Shown here one piece after another: positions 50,823 to 61,985 of a stretch of 64,000 nucleotides of DNA. Position 1 is the stretch's first letter, and every line of letters starts with the position of its first letter. The notes under the pieces were generated by a model that searched no databases, was not told the DNA's origin, and saw only the letters and a program-made list of their open reading frames with translations. The stretch is taken from positions 1 to 64,000 of the forward strand of contig CAJNDT010000609.1 of NCBI GenBank assembly GCA_905221615.1, given 5' to 3'. The DNA comes from Symbiodinium sp. CCMP2592. Its lineage: Eukaryota > Sar > Dinophyceae > Suessiales > Symbiodiniaceae. A program made the translations under genes and the position numbers.

Positions 50823-51240
50823 TGTTTGTTTTAAGATTTTTTTGGGGGGAAGGTGATTTTTTGTTTCCCTGCGTTTCTGTTTGTTGCCTGTCTTGCTTCA
50901 TTTTTACGTTTTGCTGTCAGCTTTTTGCTCGCTGTTTGTTGCTGCCCGCGATCTCCTGAATACTGTTTGCTCGCTGTTTTAGCTTCCTGGCTCTCGTTGG
51001 CTGCGCTCAGCTTCCCGATTGCTGCTATCTGCGATTGTTTTTTTGCTTCTTGCTTCTTTTTCCTGGTAGTACTTTTCTGCTTAATGGTACTTGCCGTCTT
51101 TCATCATGTGTCAAAATTTTTCATCGTATCCTGAATTTCCCCTATCTTCCATTTCTGTCAATTTCTTTCAGCAATTGCCATATCTTTTATCATTTTCCAT
51201 AATTCTTGGCAGTTCTCATGACTGGTCATCAATTGCACAT
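50823..51240. repeat. T-rich segment duplicated at 61310-61760, copy 1
   Basis: Shared phrases in the same order include TGCGTTTCTGTTTGTTGC, TCAGCTTTTTGCTCGCT, CCCGCGATCTCCTGA, CTGTTTGCTCGCTGTTTTAG, TGCTATCTGCGATTGTT and TCCTGGTAGTACTTTTCTGC. Both copies follow a piece of the 390-bp satellite, so satellite end and flank were duplicated together. The 93-codon frame here is T-rich and not convincing. Confidence 0.8.
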
Positions 51241-51280
51241 TCTCCTCAGAAGAAAAAGGAACGCGCCTGGCGGGATGGGC

Positions 51281-51366
51281 GGCACGCGGCTCGGGAGCTG
51301 GGGGCCCGCAGAGTTTGGATGACTGGCACGCGGCTCAGGAGCTGGGGGCCCGCACAGTTTGGATGG
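51281..51366. repeat. Two-copy tandem repeat of about 44 bp
   Basis: GGCACGCGGCTCGGGAGCTG followed by GGGGCCCGCAGAGTTTGGAT at 51281 recurs at about 51325 with two or three changes. Confidence 0.65.
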
Positions 51367-51684
51367 AGACGGGCCTACTTTCGGTCCAGCGCTGGTTTTG
51401 CCAGTGTGTTTTGATTTTGTTTTCTACAGTGACTAGAAAGTTCCCGTATAAATCTGTGGTCTACACAATTTGTAGACGGCAGATTTCCGTAACTTGCATA
51501 GATACGATATATGCAATATGTTTTTTAAGGATGGGGGGCCGAGGAAGGGGGTTGTTATACAAATGGGCGCGTCCGGCCTGGTCAGGCCTTGGGCCGTTAT
51601 CCGGCAAGCGGCACCGGGCAACCAAAACGCGCTTCAGGTTGATTTTACTCGTTTAGGCAGCATTGAGTTGGGCACCCTAAGCCT

Positions 51685-51790
51685 GTAAAAATTGCTCCGA
51701 TGTTCCGTGATGCTCTGAATACGGGAGGGTGCGATGTTCAGTGATGCTCAACAAGCGAGGCTACCAATGTTCGGTGATGCTCTGAACAAA
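51685..51790. repeat. Three short GATGTTCNGTGATGCTC repeats
   Basis: CGATGTTCCGTGATGCTCTG, CGATGTTCAGTGATGCTCAA and AATGTTCGGTGATGCTCTGA follow each other at a spacing of about 34-37 bases. No gene in 51370-51890. Confidence 0.6.
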
Positions 51791-51894
51791 CGGAAAACGT
51801 ACAGCACGCGTTGCAAGGGAGTCGGCCAGCAAAGAGCCCCTGCAAGGAAGCCCTTCCGCGCGGTTGTAACCTTTGTGTCTTTCGGTATTTAATC

Positions 51895-54880
51895 AGGAGA
51901 ACGCGCGAATGCAAGTTCCCAAGCTTGAATATTTTCCCAAGCCTGAATAATGCATTTGGTGCTGCTGCAAGCAATCTTCTGCCGTGCTCTCAACCGGTTC
52001 TCTTGGTATCTGCAATAGAAAACCATTGAAAACTAGCACAAAACCTATGGGTTTTTTGGTGTTTGCAACAGAAACAATTGAACATAGCAGAAAACCCATT
52101 GGGTTTTTGGTGTCTACAATTCAAAACTATTGAAAATAACAAAAAACTTATGTGTTTTAAATTCAAAACCATTGAAAACAGCAAACAACCCATGTTTTTT
52201 TGGTACTTTCAATGGGAAACCGGTTAACAAAGCAAAAAACCTATGTGGTTTTTGTATTTACAATTGAGCACCATCACTTTAGCAGCTTCCATAAACGCAT
52301 TTGGATGGATGTGCATCGGAAGATCCATAGCCTCTTCTGTTGCTTCGACACAGCACGAGATCTTCTTTAAATTTTCAAGGAAAGCTATCCGAATGCATTT
52401 TTGTAGCCCCTTAAAATGCATGTGGGCATGTGTCCCTTTGCTTTGGTCTTGTCGGAAACGGCCAAAATGCTCGTTTGATTTCGAAAGCGCTCTTGTGGTT
52501 CTATGGCTTTCCTTGATAAAAAGCGCATAGAGGCATAGAGCTTTAGATTCCGCGAAGCCGACAGAGCCCAACTTATCCGTCGGTAGAAAGCCTGAAGAAC
52601 GCATTTGGCTTGTCACGGATGCTTATGCAATTGTGGCACCAACCAATTTGCGATGTTTGGCTTTGGTTTCGTGGTCTTGGGTTGTCATGAACCATAAATA
52701 AACGATTCTATTAGTCAGGAAAACACGCGAATGCATGTTCCCAGGCCTGAATAATGCATTTGGTGGTGCTGCAAGCATTCTTCTGCCGTGCTCTCAGCCG
52801 GCTCCTTTGGTATTTACAGTAGAAAACCATTGAAAACTAGCACAAACCTATGGGTTTGGTATTTGCAACAGAAAACAACTGAAAATAGCAGAAAACGTAT
52901 TGGGTTTTTGGTGTTTACAATTGAAGACCATTGGAAAATAGCAAAAAAACCTATGTGGTTTAATTCAACACCATTGAAAATAGCAAAACAGCCATGTGTT
53001 TTTTGTTATTTTTGATGGAAAGCCATGCAAAAGAGCAAGAAAACCTATGTGTTTTTTCTATTTGCAATAGAAAACCATTGAAAATAGCACAAAACCTATG
53101 GGATGTTTGGTGTTTGCAACAGAAACCATTGAACATAGCAGAAAACCCATTGGGTTTTTGGTGTCTACAATTGAAAACCATTGAAAACAACAAAAAACTT
53201 ATGTGTTTTAAATTCAAAACCATTGAAAATAGCAAACAACCCATGTTTTTTTGGTACTTTCAATGGGAAACCGGTTAACAAAGCAAAAAACCTATGTGGT
53301 TTTTGTATTTACAATTGAGCACCATCACTTTAGCAGCTTCCATAAACGCATTTGGATGGATGTGCATCGGAATATCCATAGCCTCTTCTTTTGTTGCGAC
53401 ACAGCACGAGATCTTCTTTAAATTTTCAAGGAAAGCTATCCGAATGCATTTTTCCAGCCCCTTAAAATGCATGTGGGCATGTGTCCCTTTGCTTTGGTCT
53501 TGTCGGAAACGGCCAAAATGCTCGATTGATTTTCGAAAGCGCTCTTGTGGTTCTATGGCTTTCCTTGATAAAAAGCGCATAGAGGCATAGACCTTTAGAT
53601 TCCGCGAAACCGACAGAGCCCAACTTATCCGTCGGTAGAAAGCCTGAAGAACGCATTTGGCTTGTCACGGATGCTTATGCAATTGTGGCACCAACCAATT
53701 TGCGATGTTTGGCTTTGGTTTCGTGGTCTTGGGTTGTCATGAACCATAAATAAACGACTGTATTAGTCAGGAAAACACGCGAATGCATGTTCCCAGGCCT
53801 GAATAATGCATTTGGTGGTGCTGTAAGCATTCTTTTGCCGTGCTCTCAGCCAGCTCCTTTGGTATTTACAGTAGAAAACCATTGAAAACTAGCACAAAAC
53901 CTATGGGTTTGGTATTTGCAACAGAAAACAATTGAAAATAGCAGACAACCCATTAGGTTTTTGGTGTTTACTATTAAAAACTGCTCTCAGCCGGTTCCCT
54001 TGTTATTTACAGTAGAACACCATTGAAAAATGCCACAAAACGTATGGTTTTTTTGTATTTGCAACGGAAAACATTTGAAAATAGCAGAAAACCCACTGGT
54101 TTTTTTGTGTTTACAATTGAAAACCATTGAAAATAGCAAACAACCTATGTGTTATTGAAGATAACGAAACAACCCATGTGTTTGTTGGTGTTTTGAATTG
54201 AAAACCATTCAAAAAAACAACAAACCTTTAATTTTTGTGTAGTTGAAACCCATCATTTTAGCAGCATCGATAAACGCATTTGGATGTGCTTTGGAAGACC
54301 CATAGCCTTTCTTTTGCTTCGACACAGCACGAGATCTGCACTAAATTTGCAAGGAGAGCTATCCGAATGCATTTTTCCAGCCCCTTAAAATGCATTTGGG
54401 CACGTGTCTCTTTGCTGTGGGCTTGTCGGAAACGGCCAAAATGCTCGTTTGATTTTCGAATGCTCTTGTATTTCTATGGCTTTCCTAAATAAATAGCCCA
54501 CAGAGCCCTAGATTCCGCGAAACCGACAGAGCCCAACTTATCCGTCGGTAGAAAGCCACAGGCAAATGCATTTTTCCAGCCCTGAAAAACGTATCTGGCT
54601 TGTCACGGATGCTTATGCAGTTGTGGTCAGTCTCCAGGCACCAACGTATTTGCGATGTTTGGCTTTGGTTTGGTGGTCTTGGGTTGTCATGAACCATGAA
54701 TCAACGATTCTGTTAGTCAGGAAGACACGCGAATGCATTTTCCCAGGCCTGAATAATGCATTTGGTGGTGCTGCAAGCATTCTTCTGCCGTGCCCTCAGT
54801 CGGCTCCTTTGGTATTTAGAGTAACTAGAAGACAATGGCCCGAAAGCATCATTAACAAAGAGATGTGCGCTACGTTATAG
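51895..54880. repeat. Composite satellite, unit about 0.8-1.05 kb, with inner 55-60-bp repeats
   Basis: The marker GCCTGAATAATGCATTTGGT is at 51941, 52745, 53797 and 54747 (spacings 804, 1052, 950). Each unit has two halves: a field of AAAACCATTGAAAATAGCAA and AAACCTATGTGTTTTTTGGT phrases with an inner period near 55-60, and a conserved block from CATAAACGCATTTGGATGG to CATGAACCATAAATAAACGA. That block holds open frames of 95-98 codons on the plus strand and 68-130 on the minus strand. I treat these as incidental, because their ends shift between units. Confidence 0.85.
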
Positions 54881-54889
54881 AAACCAGTG

Positions 54890-55325
54890 CATAGAATCAT
54901 AGAGTCATAGAGTGAAGTGCATATAGACTTCAAGTACATAATAATGCCGAGGTCGATGTACTTGACCTTATGTACTTCACTCTATGTACTTCACTTTGCG
55001 TACTTCACTCCATGTTGTCAGAGCTGCATAAACTCAAGTACATGAAGTCAACTGCATACAATGAAGTGCATAGAGTCAAGTGCATAGTCCAGTGCATAGA
55101 GTCAAGTACATAGGGTCATATAGTCCAGCGCATAGATGCATAAACTTAAACCCTTAAGCAATAAACCCCAAACCCTAAGCCTTAAACCCTCAGCTTTAAG
55201 CCCTGAAGAGTCATAGGGTCAAGTATACATGTACATAGAGTCATATTAGTCCAATCCAGTCCAGTGCATAGAGTCAAGTACATAAGTCAGGTACACAGGT
55301 ACATAGAGTCGTAGAGTCAAGTATG
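54890..55325. repeat. CATAGAGTCAAGTA short-repeat field with inverted part
   Basis: Variants of CATAGAGTCAAGTACATAG run through the segment. Near 54920-55015 the same motif is inverted (GTACTTCACTCTATG), and CAAGTACAT (54931-54939) pairs perfectly with ATGTACTTG (54956-54964) as a hairpin with a 16-base loop. A further piece is at 56275-56470. Confidence 0.75.
55136..55206. repeat. Degenerate telomere-like stretch
   Basis: AAACCCTAAGCCTTAAACCC, ACTTAAACCCTTAAGC and TTAAGCCCT are one or two changes from the CCCTAAA repeat, the plant-type telomere motif also reported for dinoflagellates. There is no perfect tandem run, so it is an old or chance interstitial tract. Confidence 0.4.
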
Positions 55326-56235
55326 TGTCACTTGCCCACACGTTTGGGCGCTTCAACGACACGAATCGCTGGGAAGGGTTGCGCGTGGCGCTTACGAGCG
55401 TGTCACTTTCCCACACGTTTGCGCTCTCTGAAGCAGCTCCAAAAATGCAATTTTCCCACGCGTTTGGGCATTCGACCACCCGAATCCCTGTGAAGAGTTG
55501 CGAGTGGACACTACAAGCAGCTCAAAAAGTGTAACTTTCCCACACGTTTGGGCGCTCGACCACCCGAATCCTTGTGAAGGGTTACGAGTGGACATTACAA
55601 GCAGCCTCAAAAATGCAACGCGTTTGGGCACTCGACCACCCGAATCCCCGTGAAGGGTTGCGAAAGCACGAATCCGCGAATCGCGCCGAAAAGTAGTAAC
55701 TTTCCCACACGTTTGGACACTCGACCAAAACTCGACCACGCTAATCCCTGTGAAGGGTTCAATAATGCCGCCTGAGAATCGTCACTTTCCCACACGTTTG
55801 AACACTCGACCATATTCGACCACACGAATCCCTGTGAAGGGTTGCGTGGCGCCACCGCGGCGCCTATAAATTGTAAACTTTTCCACACGTTTGGGCGCTC
55901 GGCCACACAAATCCCTGTGAAGGGTTGCGAACGGCGCCACGCGGCGATAACAAATTGTTAACTTTCCCACACGTTTGGACGCTCGACCACACGAATCGCT
56001 GGGAAGGGTTGCGCGTGGCGCTTACGAGTGTGTCACTTTCGCACACGTTTGAGCGCTCGAGCACACGAATCGCTGGGAAGGGTTGCGCGTGGGCCCGGCG
56101 AGTGTGTCACTTTCCCACACGTTTGGGCGCCCGACCACACGAATCGCTGGGAAGGGTTGCGCGTGGCGCTTACGAGTGTGCACTTTTCCACACGTTTGGG
56201 TGCTCGACCACGCGAATCCCTGTGAAGGGTTGCAT
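55326..56235. repeat. Tandem array CACACGTTTGGGCGCTCGAC, 12 units of 48-95 bp
   Basis: Starts of the CACACGTTTGG phrase are near 55336, 55410, 55458 (CACGCG variant), 55539, 55609, 55703, 55788, 55875, 55966, 56041, 56114 and 56189. Units also carry CACACGAATCCCTGTGAAGG or the GAATCGCTGGGAAGGG variant. The two variants cluster: GAATCGCTGGG in the first and the 10th-12th intervals, GAATCCCTGTG in the middle. Frames on both strands are repeat artefacts. Confidence 0.85.
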
Positions 56236-56274
56236 TCCCGATCGATGACGTCGGTGCCACCCTGGCTTTGAAAG

Positions 56275-56480
56275 AGATTAATTAATATTTACCGAGACGT
56301 AGATACGTCGGATAGAGTCGGATAGAGTCATAGAGTCAGAGTACTCACAGTGTCATAGTGTCATACTGTCATAGAGTCATAGAGTGCGAGTGTCCTAGTT
56401 CACTATGTATACTATGCACTTCACCCCACGTACTTCACTCTATATGTATGTCTCCCAAGCGCTCCGCACGGAAGAACCCT
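56275..56480. repeat. Second piece of the ATAGAGTCATAGAGT field
   Basis: CATAGAGTCAGAG, CATAGAGTCATAGAGT and, inverted, GTACTTCACTCTATATGT. Same family as 54890-55325. Confidence 0.7.
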
Positions 56481-56494
56481 TCGCGATGCTTTCG

Positions 56495-56968
56495 GTAAAG
56501 AACCATTGAAAACTAGCACAAAACCAATGGGTTTTTTGGTATTCGCAACAGAAAACAATTGAAAACAGCAGAAAACCTATTGTGTTTTTGGTGCTTACAA
56601 TTGAAGACCAAAACCTATGTGTTTTAATTCAAAACCATTGATATAGCAAAACAACCATATGTTGTTTGGTATTTTCGTTAGAAAACCATTCAAAAAGAGC
56701 AAGAAAACTTGTGTTTTTTGTATTTGCAATTGAAAACCATTGAACATAGCCCAAAACCTATGGGTTTGGTATTTGCAACAGAAAACAACTGAAAATAGCA
56801 GAAAACCTATTGGGTTTTTGGTGTTTACAATTGAAGACCATTGGAAAATAGCAAAAACCTATTTTTTAATTCAATACCATTGAAATGAGCAAAACAACCC
56901 ACGTGTTGTTTTGGTATTTTCAATGCCTTTCCATTCAAATAGCAAAAAACCTATGTGTTTTTTAACAC
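56495..56968. repeat. AAAACCATTGAAAATAGC inner-repeat field, second location
   Basis: The 55-60-bp phrases of the composite satellite without its conserved second half. It ends in TTTTTTAACACACCTTTTTCC, where the LINE on the minus strand begins with its 3' end. Confidence 0.8.
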
Positions 56969-56974
56969 ACCTTT

Positions 56975-59900
56975 TTCCGCCTGCAGACGGTCGGGGCGTC
57001 TAAGTCTTACGTGACGGCTAGAACTCGCCAAGGAGCCGGCACGCCACCCTCCAGAAGGGCGCATGTCACGCGGCGGGGGGGCGGCTTACGGGCACAGCCT
57101 CGGCATCACGAGCATCCGCCAGCAGGTCGCGTAAGGATGGCTCTGTGCCATCGCACTCGTCTGCGCGCTGGGCCGCCACCGCCAGCATGCCCGTCCACGG
57201 TGTAACGAGGCACGTTGCACGGCGGGGCGCAACCGCGCTGGCGACTCGCGGGCGCGAGCTTTGGCCAACCGTCGCAGGAAGGCAGATGCCTCTCGGCGAA
57301 ACCTGCCGCCCACCTCGAGGCCTAGCACAACCAGTTTGCAGCGGCGAGCGACTGCAAGTTCTGGGTAGCGCGGGCGTTTGCGCTTCGCCGCCTTCTCAAG
57401 CGCTGTGCCTGCGACACGATCGGCATGAGGCTGCGCGTCACCCGCCCGCGTGACTGGAGACACCAAAGTGGTGTCGACGGCCGCCTAAAGTGGTAAGCCA
57501 CTGGCCAAGACCTCGATGCGGCGGCCGTCCGTCAAGGGCACATCAACATTCATGTCTCGTAGGAGGACATTGGTGGCCACTCGCGCTCCCGCTTCCCTGC
57601 AGACGCGCGCCGCCGCTCTTTCCAACGCTGCCCCACGCGTTCCGAGCACACCGGCGGTCGGACGCTGCGCGATGGTCACCGAAGGCGTCGAGGTCGCCTC
57701 CGCAACGGCATCGGCGGGGCCCGATAGGCACGGGCAGCCGCAACCTGAGAAGCAACAGTACTCGAAAGCAAGAGCTCGAGAGTCTGAACTCCGGAGCCGT
57801 GGGCAAGGCTGTTAGGGCACGTGAACCACCGGGGCCTGCCTGGGACAACATCAACGCGCGTAGAGCCGGGTCAAGGTCAGAGAAAAGTGCAGCTGCGCCG
57901 CTGCAGTCGTGAGTTCGGCCAGGTTTCGCGCTGACACGTTAGCCCCGCCAACGTCGGGCGACTGTACACGGCGGATAATCTCCGCAAAGACTCTCGGATG
58001 ATGCTGGCGCAGGATTGGAAAGGTGTCTGCCCAGGATGCCCAGTAGGCTGCACTGCGGCCTTCCGTGGCCCGACGTAGTCCTAAGCCCCCGAGCTTAAGA
58101 GGTAGCGCTGCACGTTTGCTACCAAGTTCGTCAATGCGGACCGGGGCATCGTTGGCAAGGAGGTCGGCAAGGCAGCGCGCGACTCCTTCGTCGTGGCTGC
58201 GTGCGAACTCGTCCGTCAGGGAAGGTGCCAGCGACCGGAGGAGGCAGTTACAACATTACAACGTGGCGCGGCACACATTTGCAGTAGTAACCACGCCGAT
58301 TGAAGGTCGGGTAAGCTTGGGATTCTGTCCAGCAAGCGGTCGTGGTCGAGCGCTTTATTCCGCAGGGCCTCCTTTTTGAAGGCCTCGCTTCCAAACAGAG
58401 TGCCCAGAACAAGGAAGCCCTGCTGCTCAGGCGGCAAGGAGTGGTCACCAACCCAAACGGGCGCCTCCCCCGGCGCCGTAGGGAGCACTTCAGCAAGGCC
58501 TGGTGGTTGCTCGCCTGTAGAGTTCCATGCGCGCGTCTTGCCCAGGTGCACATCAATGGTGGCATGACGCTTGAGCTCCGTGCGCAGGGTGACGAACGAG
58601 GCGCAAGCGTCCGCTGGATCGCACGACACATACGTATCATCCAAGAAAGCTTAGAGTTCAGCACGTGGTCCGAGCTCGGCGTGCGCCGCCAGAAGGGCTG
58701 GGTGGATACCCACTTCGAACAAGCCCGGCATTAGGGGGTCACCTTGTTCCCCTCCTTCCGCCTGGGCTACCTCATGTGCCTGTCCTATAGTTGGTCATAA
58801 AAGAGGTACGTGCTATCGCGGCCATAAAATTGACGGACAAATGGTATCAACGAAGCCAAGCGAGCATCCCGGCGGAGGCCTTCAAACATTGCCGCCCTGG
58901 CTATGTGGTCGTAGGCACCAACACCATCAACGCTGACAACCGTCTTACTCGGACTCAGCTCGCAAGTGACCGCGAGGGCGCGGGCGAGCGCCTCGGTCCC
59001 TACGAGCATGGAAAGCGCGTATTGGAACGGGCTGCACACTTCCATGAAAGCGTCAGATGCCTGTTGGGCAAGGGTCCGAGCTACCAGGCGACGGAAAACG
59101 TCGCCCAAAACTAGGACGTATGCCCCCGTTCAGTTTCTGTAGCGCAACCAGTCGCCCAAGACGGAGGCCGTCGACGACCTTTGCCGGCAGACCGCCTGCG
59201 GCGAGGAGTTGGGGGCATGGAGGAGCAGCTCGGAGCAGGTTTCGTCGTCAAGCAGTGTACGCAGATGTTCAGCGGCGCAACCGGAGGCTCGGCGGCTGCT
59301 CCCCGCCGGGCTCCCCGCAGGTTACCAAAGAACTTACCTGCATCGAGTGCCATATGTCCGTTCTGTGGGGAAAACTGGTGAGCCATTCCGGAAGCGGCAC
59401 TTGGCTGGTTTGGGGTCGTTTGGAAGGGTCGCGCAAAACTGCAAGTGTCTCGTCGGTGGCAGGGGCGAGCGGGGAGGCCTCGCGCGGCAGACAGTTCACC
59501 CAGATGCGCCGCCCCCGCCGCTGTGTGTCCAAAGCGGTGGAGGCGGCGGCGGGCTCTTTCACGGTACAATAACATCCGTGGCGCCAGCAGGAACAACTTC
59601 CACCCAGCTTCTTGATCCGGTGCCTCCCGCACCAGCTCAAGCCCCGCACGTAGCACTTGGCGTAGGGCTCCCCGGATCTGTGGCGGCGGGCTTTGTAACG
59701 TGTATGCTCGTCGTTTCAACTCGGCACCAAGGTCCGACGCAAAGGCGCCTGCGCTCGCCGCGGGTCGCATTTGGGTCGGCGGAGCGGGAATGCAGTGCCC
59801 TACGTCCGCCGCGTCAACACAAGTTGCCTCCTCCGCGCCGGATTGCAGGCGCGTGCGGCGGCGCCCCCTCCCATTTCCACGGCCCCGCCTGCACCGGCCC

Positions 59901-60085
59901 GTGGCTCGGCCCACCGCGGCCTCTGCTGCTGCCGCCGGAACTAACTCGTCGGCGTCTGTTTCTAGGGCCGGAACAGGGGTGCCTGTGGTAATGACGGGGG
60001 CGCGCGAGAGATGCGGGGCGCCGCCAAGGCGGTACACCTCGGCGAGCGCAAGGATTTCGTTGGACAAGGCTACGTTGCCATAGGC
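56975..60085 (-). pseudogene. LINE (family C), longest copy, RT to C-terminus, minus strand
   Basis: Read from 60085 downwards: an open N-terminal part (DADELVPAAAAEAAVGRATG, GAALRQVLRAGLELVREAPD-like and GWKLFLLAPRMLLYRERARR) to 59111. RT fingers and palm follow, MGDVFRRLVARTLAQQASDA and TVVSVDGVGAYDHIARAAMF (motif A Asp), in 59108-58785. After a break come ELWAFLDDTYVSCDPADACA-type catalytic DD (about 58645), DVHLGKTRAWN and LPDLQSAWLLLQMCAAPRCN to 58216. The C-terminal cluster CRCGGDLDAFGDH (about 57690), AGVLGTRGAALERAAARVCR and VVLGLEVGGRFRREASAFLR end near 57080. There are several frame breaks. T-rich plus-strand DNA at 56962-56985 may be its poly(A). The first 110 codons of the open frame (60439-60090) are satellite, not LINE. 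Confidence 0.85.
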
Positions 60086-61300
60086 TTGTTGTGTGTGTGT
60101 TGTCATGCGAGACGCTGTTGTGTGTGGCGATGGAAACCAAAGATCAAAGAAGTGCCTTATAGTTGATGGTGTTCGAAAAAGCAAAGTTCGGTAAGTTCGG
60201 TAAGCACAAATATGTTTGATAGGATCCATGAAGACGCCAAAGTTGAATTGTTTGTTCAGGTCATGCTGTTTGGCCGCGGCCAGGGCACAGGATGCACAAC
60301 AGTTTGATGTGCTAGATTTTTGTGTTGTTGCGCATGCGCAAGCATGAGCACCGAAAGAGCCTTGTGCTGCATGGCAGATAGCCAGGGCACGTGCATAGCA
60401 AGCAGTGCGATTAGTGATTAGTTCGTATCCCGGGGCCATTCAAAAGTGAGAATGGAGCAGAAACAAGATGTGCGGCCGGCACATGTAGAATCAAGCGATT
60501 CAAACTTGTGTGTGTTGTCATGCGAGACGCAGTTGTGTGTGGCGATGGAACATGATGGAACTCAAAGATCAAAGAAGTGCCTTATAGTTGATGGTGTTCG
60601 AAAAAGCAAAGTTCGGTAAGTTCGGTAAGCACAAATATGTTTGATAGGATCCATGAAGACGGCCAAAGTTGAATTGTTTGTTCAGGTCATGCTGTTTGGC
60701 CGCGGCCAGGGCACAGGATGCACAACAGTTTGATGTGCTAGATTTTTGTGTTGTTGCGCATGCGCAAGCATGAGCACCGAAAGAGCCTTGTGCTGCATGG
60801 CAGATAGCCAGGGCACGTGCATAGCAAGCAGTGCGATTAGTGATTAGTTCGTATCCCGGGGCCATTCAAAAGTGAGAATGGAGCAGAATCAAGATGTGCG
60901 GCCGGCACATGCAGAATCAAGCGATTCAAATTTGTGTGTGTTGTTGTGCGAGACGCTGTTGTGTGTTGCGATGGAAACCAAAGATCAAAGAAGTGCGTTA
61001 TAGTTGATGGTGTTCGAAAAAGCAAAGTTCGGTAAGCACAAATATGTTTGATAGGATCCATGAAGACGCCAAAGTTGAAATGTTTGTTCAGGTCGTGCTG
61101 TTTGGCCGCGGCCGGCGCACAGAATGCACAACAGTTTGAGTTGCTAGATTTTTGTGTCGTTGCGCACGCGCAAGCATGAGCACCGAAATAGCCTTGTGCT
61201 GCATGGCAGATAGCCACAGAACGTGCATAGCAAGCAGCGCGACTAGTGATTAGAGTGTGATTCGTACCCCGGACCCATTCAAAAGCGAGAATGGAGCACA
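60086..61300. repeat. 390-bp-type satellite, second array, three longer units
   Basis: CATGAGCACC recurs at 60343, 60769 and 61175 (spacings 426 and 406). Compared with the 46.7-50 kb array, these units have an insertion of about 30 bases after GATTCGTAT or TTCGTAT (CCCGGGGCCATTCAAAAGTG), a form also seen once at 50795. They form a separate subfamily. The first unit abuts the 5' end of the minus-strand LINE. Confidence 0.88.
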
Positions 61301-61309
61301 TTCAGCGGG

Positions 61310-61760
61310 TGCCTGTATTTTTATTAATCTTTTTTTTTTGGGGGGGGGGGGGAAGGGCTGGTGAGCTTTTTTTCCTCATGCGTTTCTGTTTGTTGCTTTT
61401 TGCGTTCTGCTTCCTGTTTTCTGCAGTTCGCTGCTGGCTTCTTGTTGCCACCTGCTTTTGGCTTTGTGTTTTCCTTTCTCTGTCAGCTTTTTGCTCGCTA
61501 TTTGTTGCTTCCCGCGATCTCCTGAGTACTGTTTGCTCGCTGTTTTAGCTTCCTGGCTCTCGTTGACTGTGCTCAGGTTCCCGATTGCTGCTATCTGCGA
61601 TTGTTGTCTTTTGCTTCTTGCTTCTTTTTCCTGGTAGTACTTTTCTGCTCACTAGTACTTGCCGTTTCCATTTCTTTCAATTTCTTTCAGCAGTTGCCAT
61701 ATCCTGTATCAGTTTCCGTAGTTCTTGGCAATTTTCATGACTTTTCATCAATTGCATATT
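61310..61760. repeat. T-rich segment duplicated at 50823-51240, copy 2
   Basis: See 50823-51240. It begins with a T-run and G-run (TTTTTTTTTGGGGGGGGG) at about 61331 and contains about 70 additional bases near 61395-61470. Confidence 0.8.
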
Positions 61761-61901
61761 GTTTAATAATTCTCCAACCTTCCGCATTATTGCCCATGTT
61801 CTTCATGGGTTTTCATGCTTTCTCGGTAGTTTCCATCATCTTTCATCGCCTTTATCCTTGTTGTTTGCAAGCCTTTTTTGAGGCCATCAATGCTGTAATA
61901 A

Positions 61902-61985
61902 AGAAGCATCATGTCATCACCATGCTTGCAATGAGGAATGCTTCTGCAGATCATTTTGTTTGCGCATGGGCGGGAGTTGTCCCCG
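61902..61985. repeat. CATCATGTCATCACCATG dispersed repeat
   Basis: AGCATCATGTCATCACCATG and GATCATTTTGTTTGCGCATG match 45999-46065 and, less well, 45842-45945. Confidence 0.6.

Noticed and set aside
50853-51134. Hydrophobic 93-codon ORF in the T-rich duplicated segment
   Set aside because: The second copy of the segment (61310-61760) breaks the frame, and the composition explains the hydrophobicity.
59111-60439. Single 442-codon minus-strand ORF as one protein
   Set aside because: Its first 110 or so codons are satellite sequence shared with 60.1-61.3 kb; only the remainder is LINE, so the fusion is a junction artefact.
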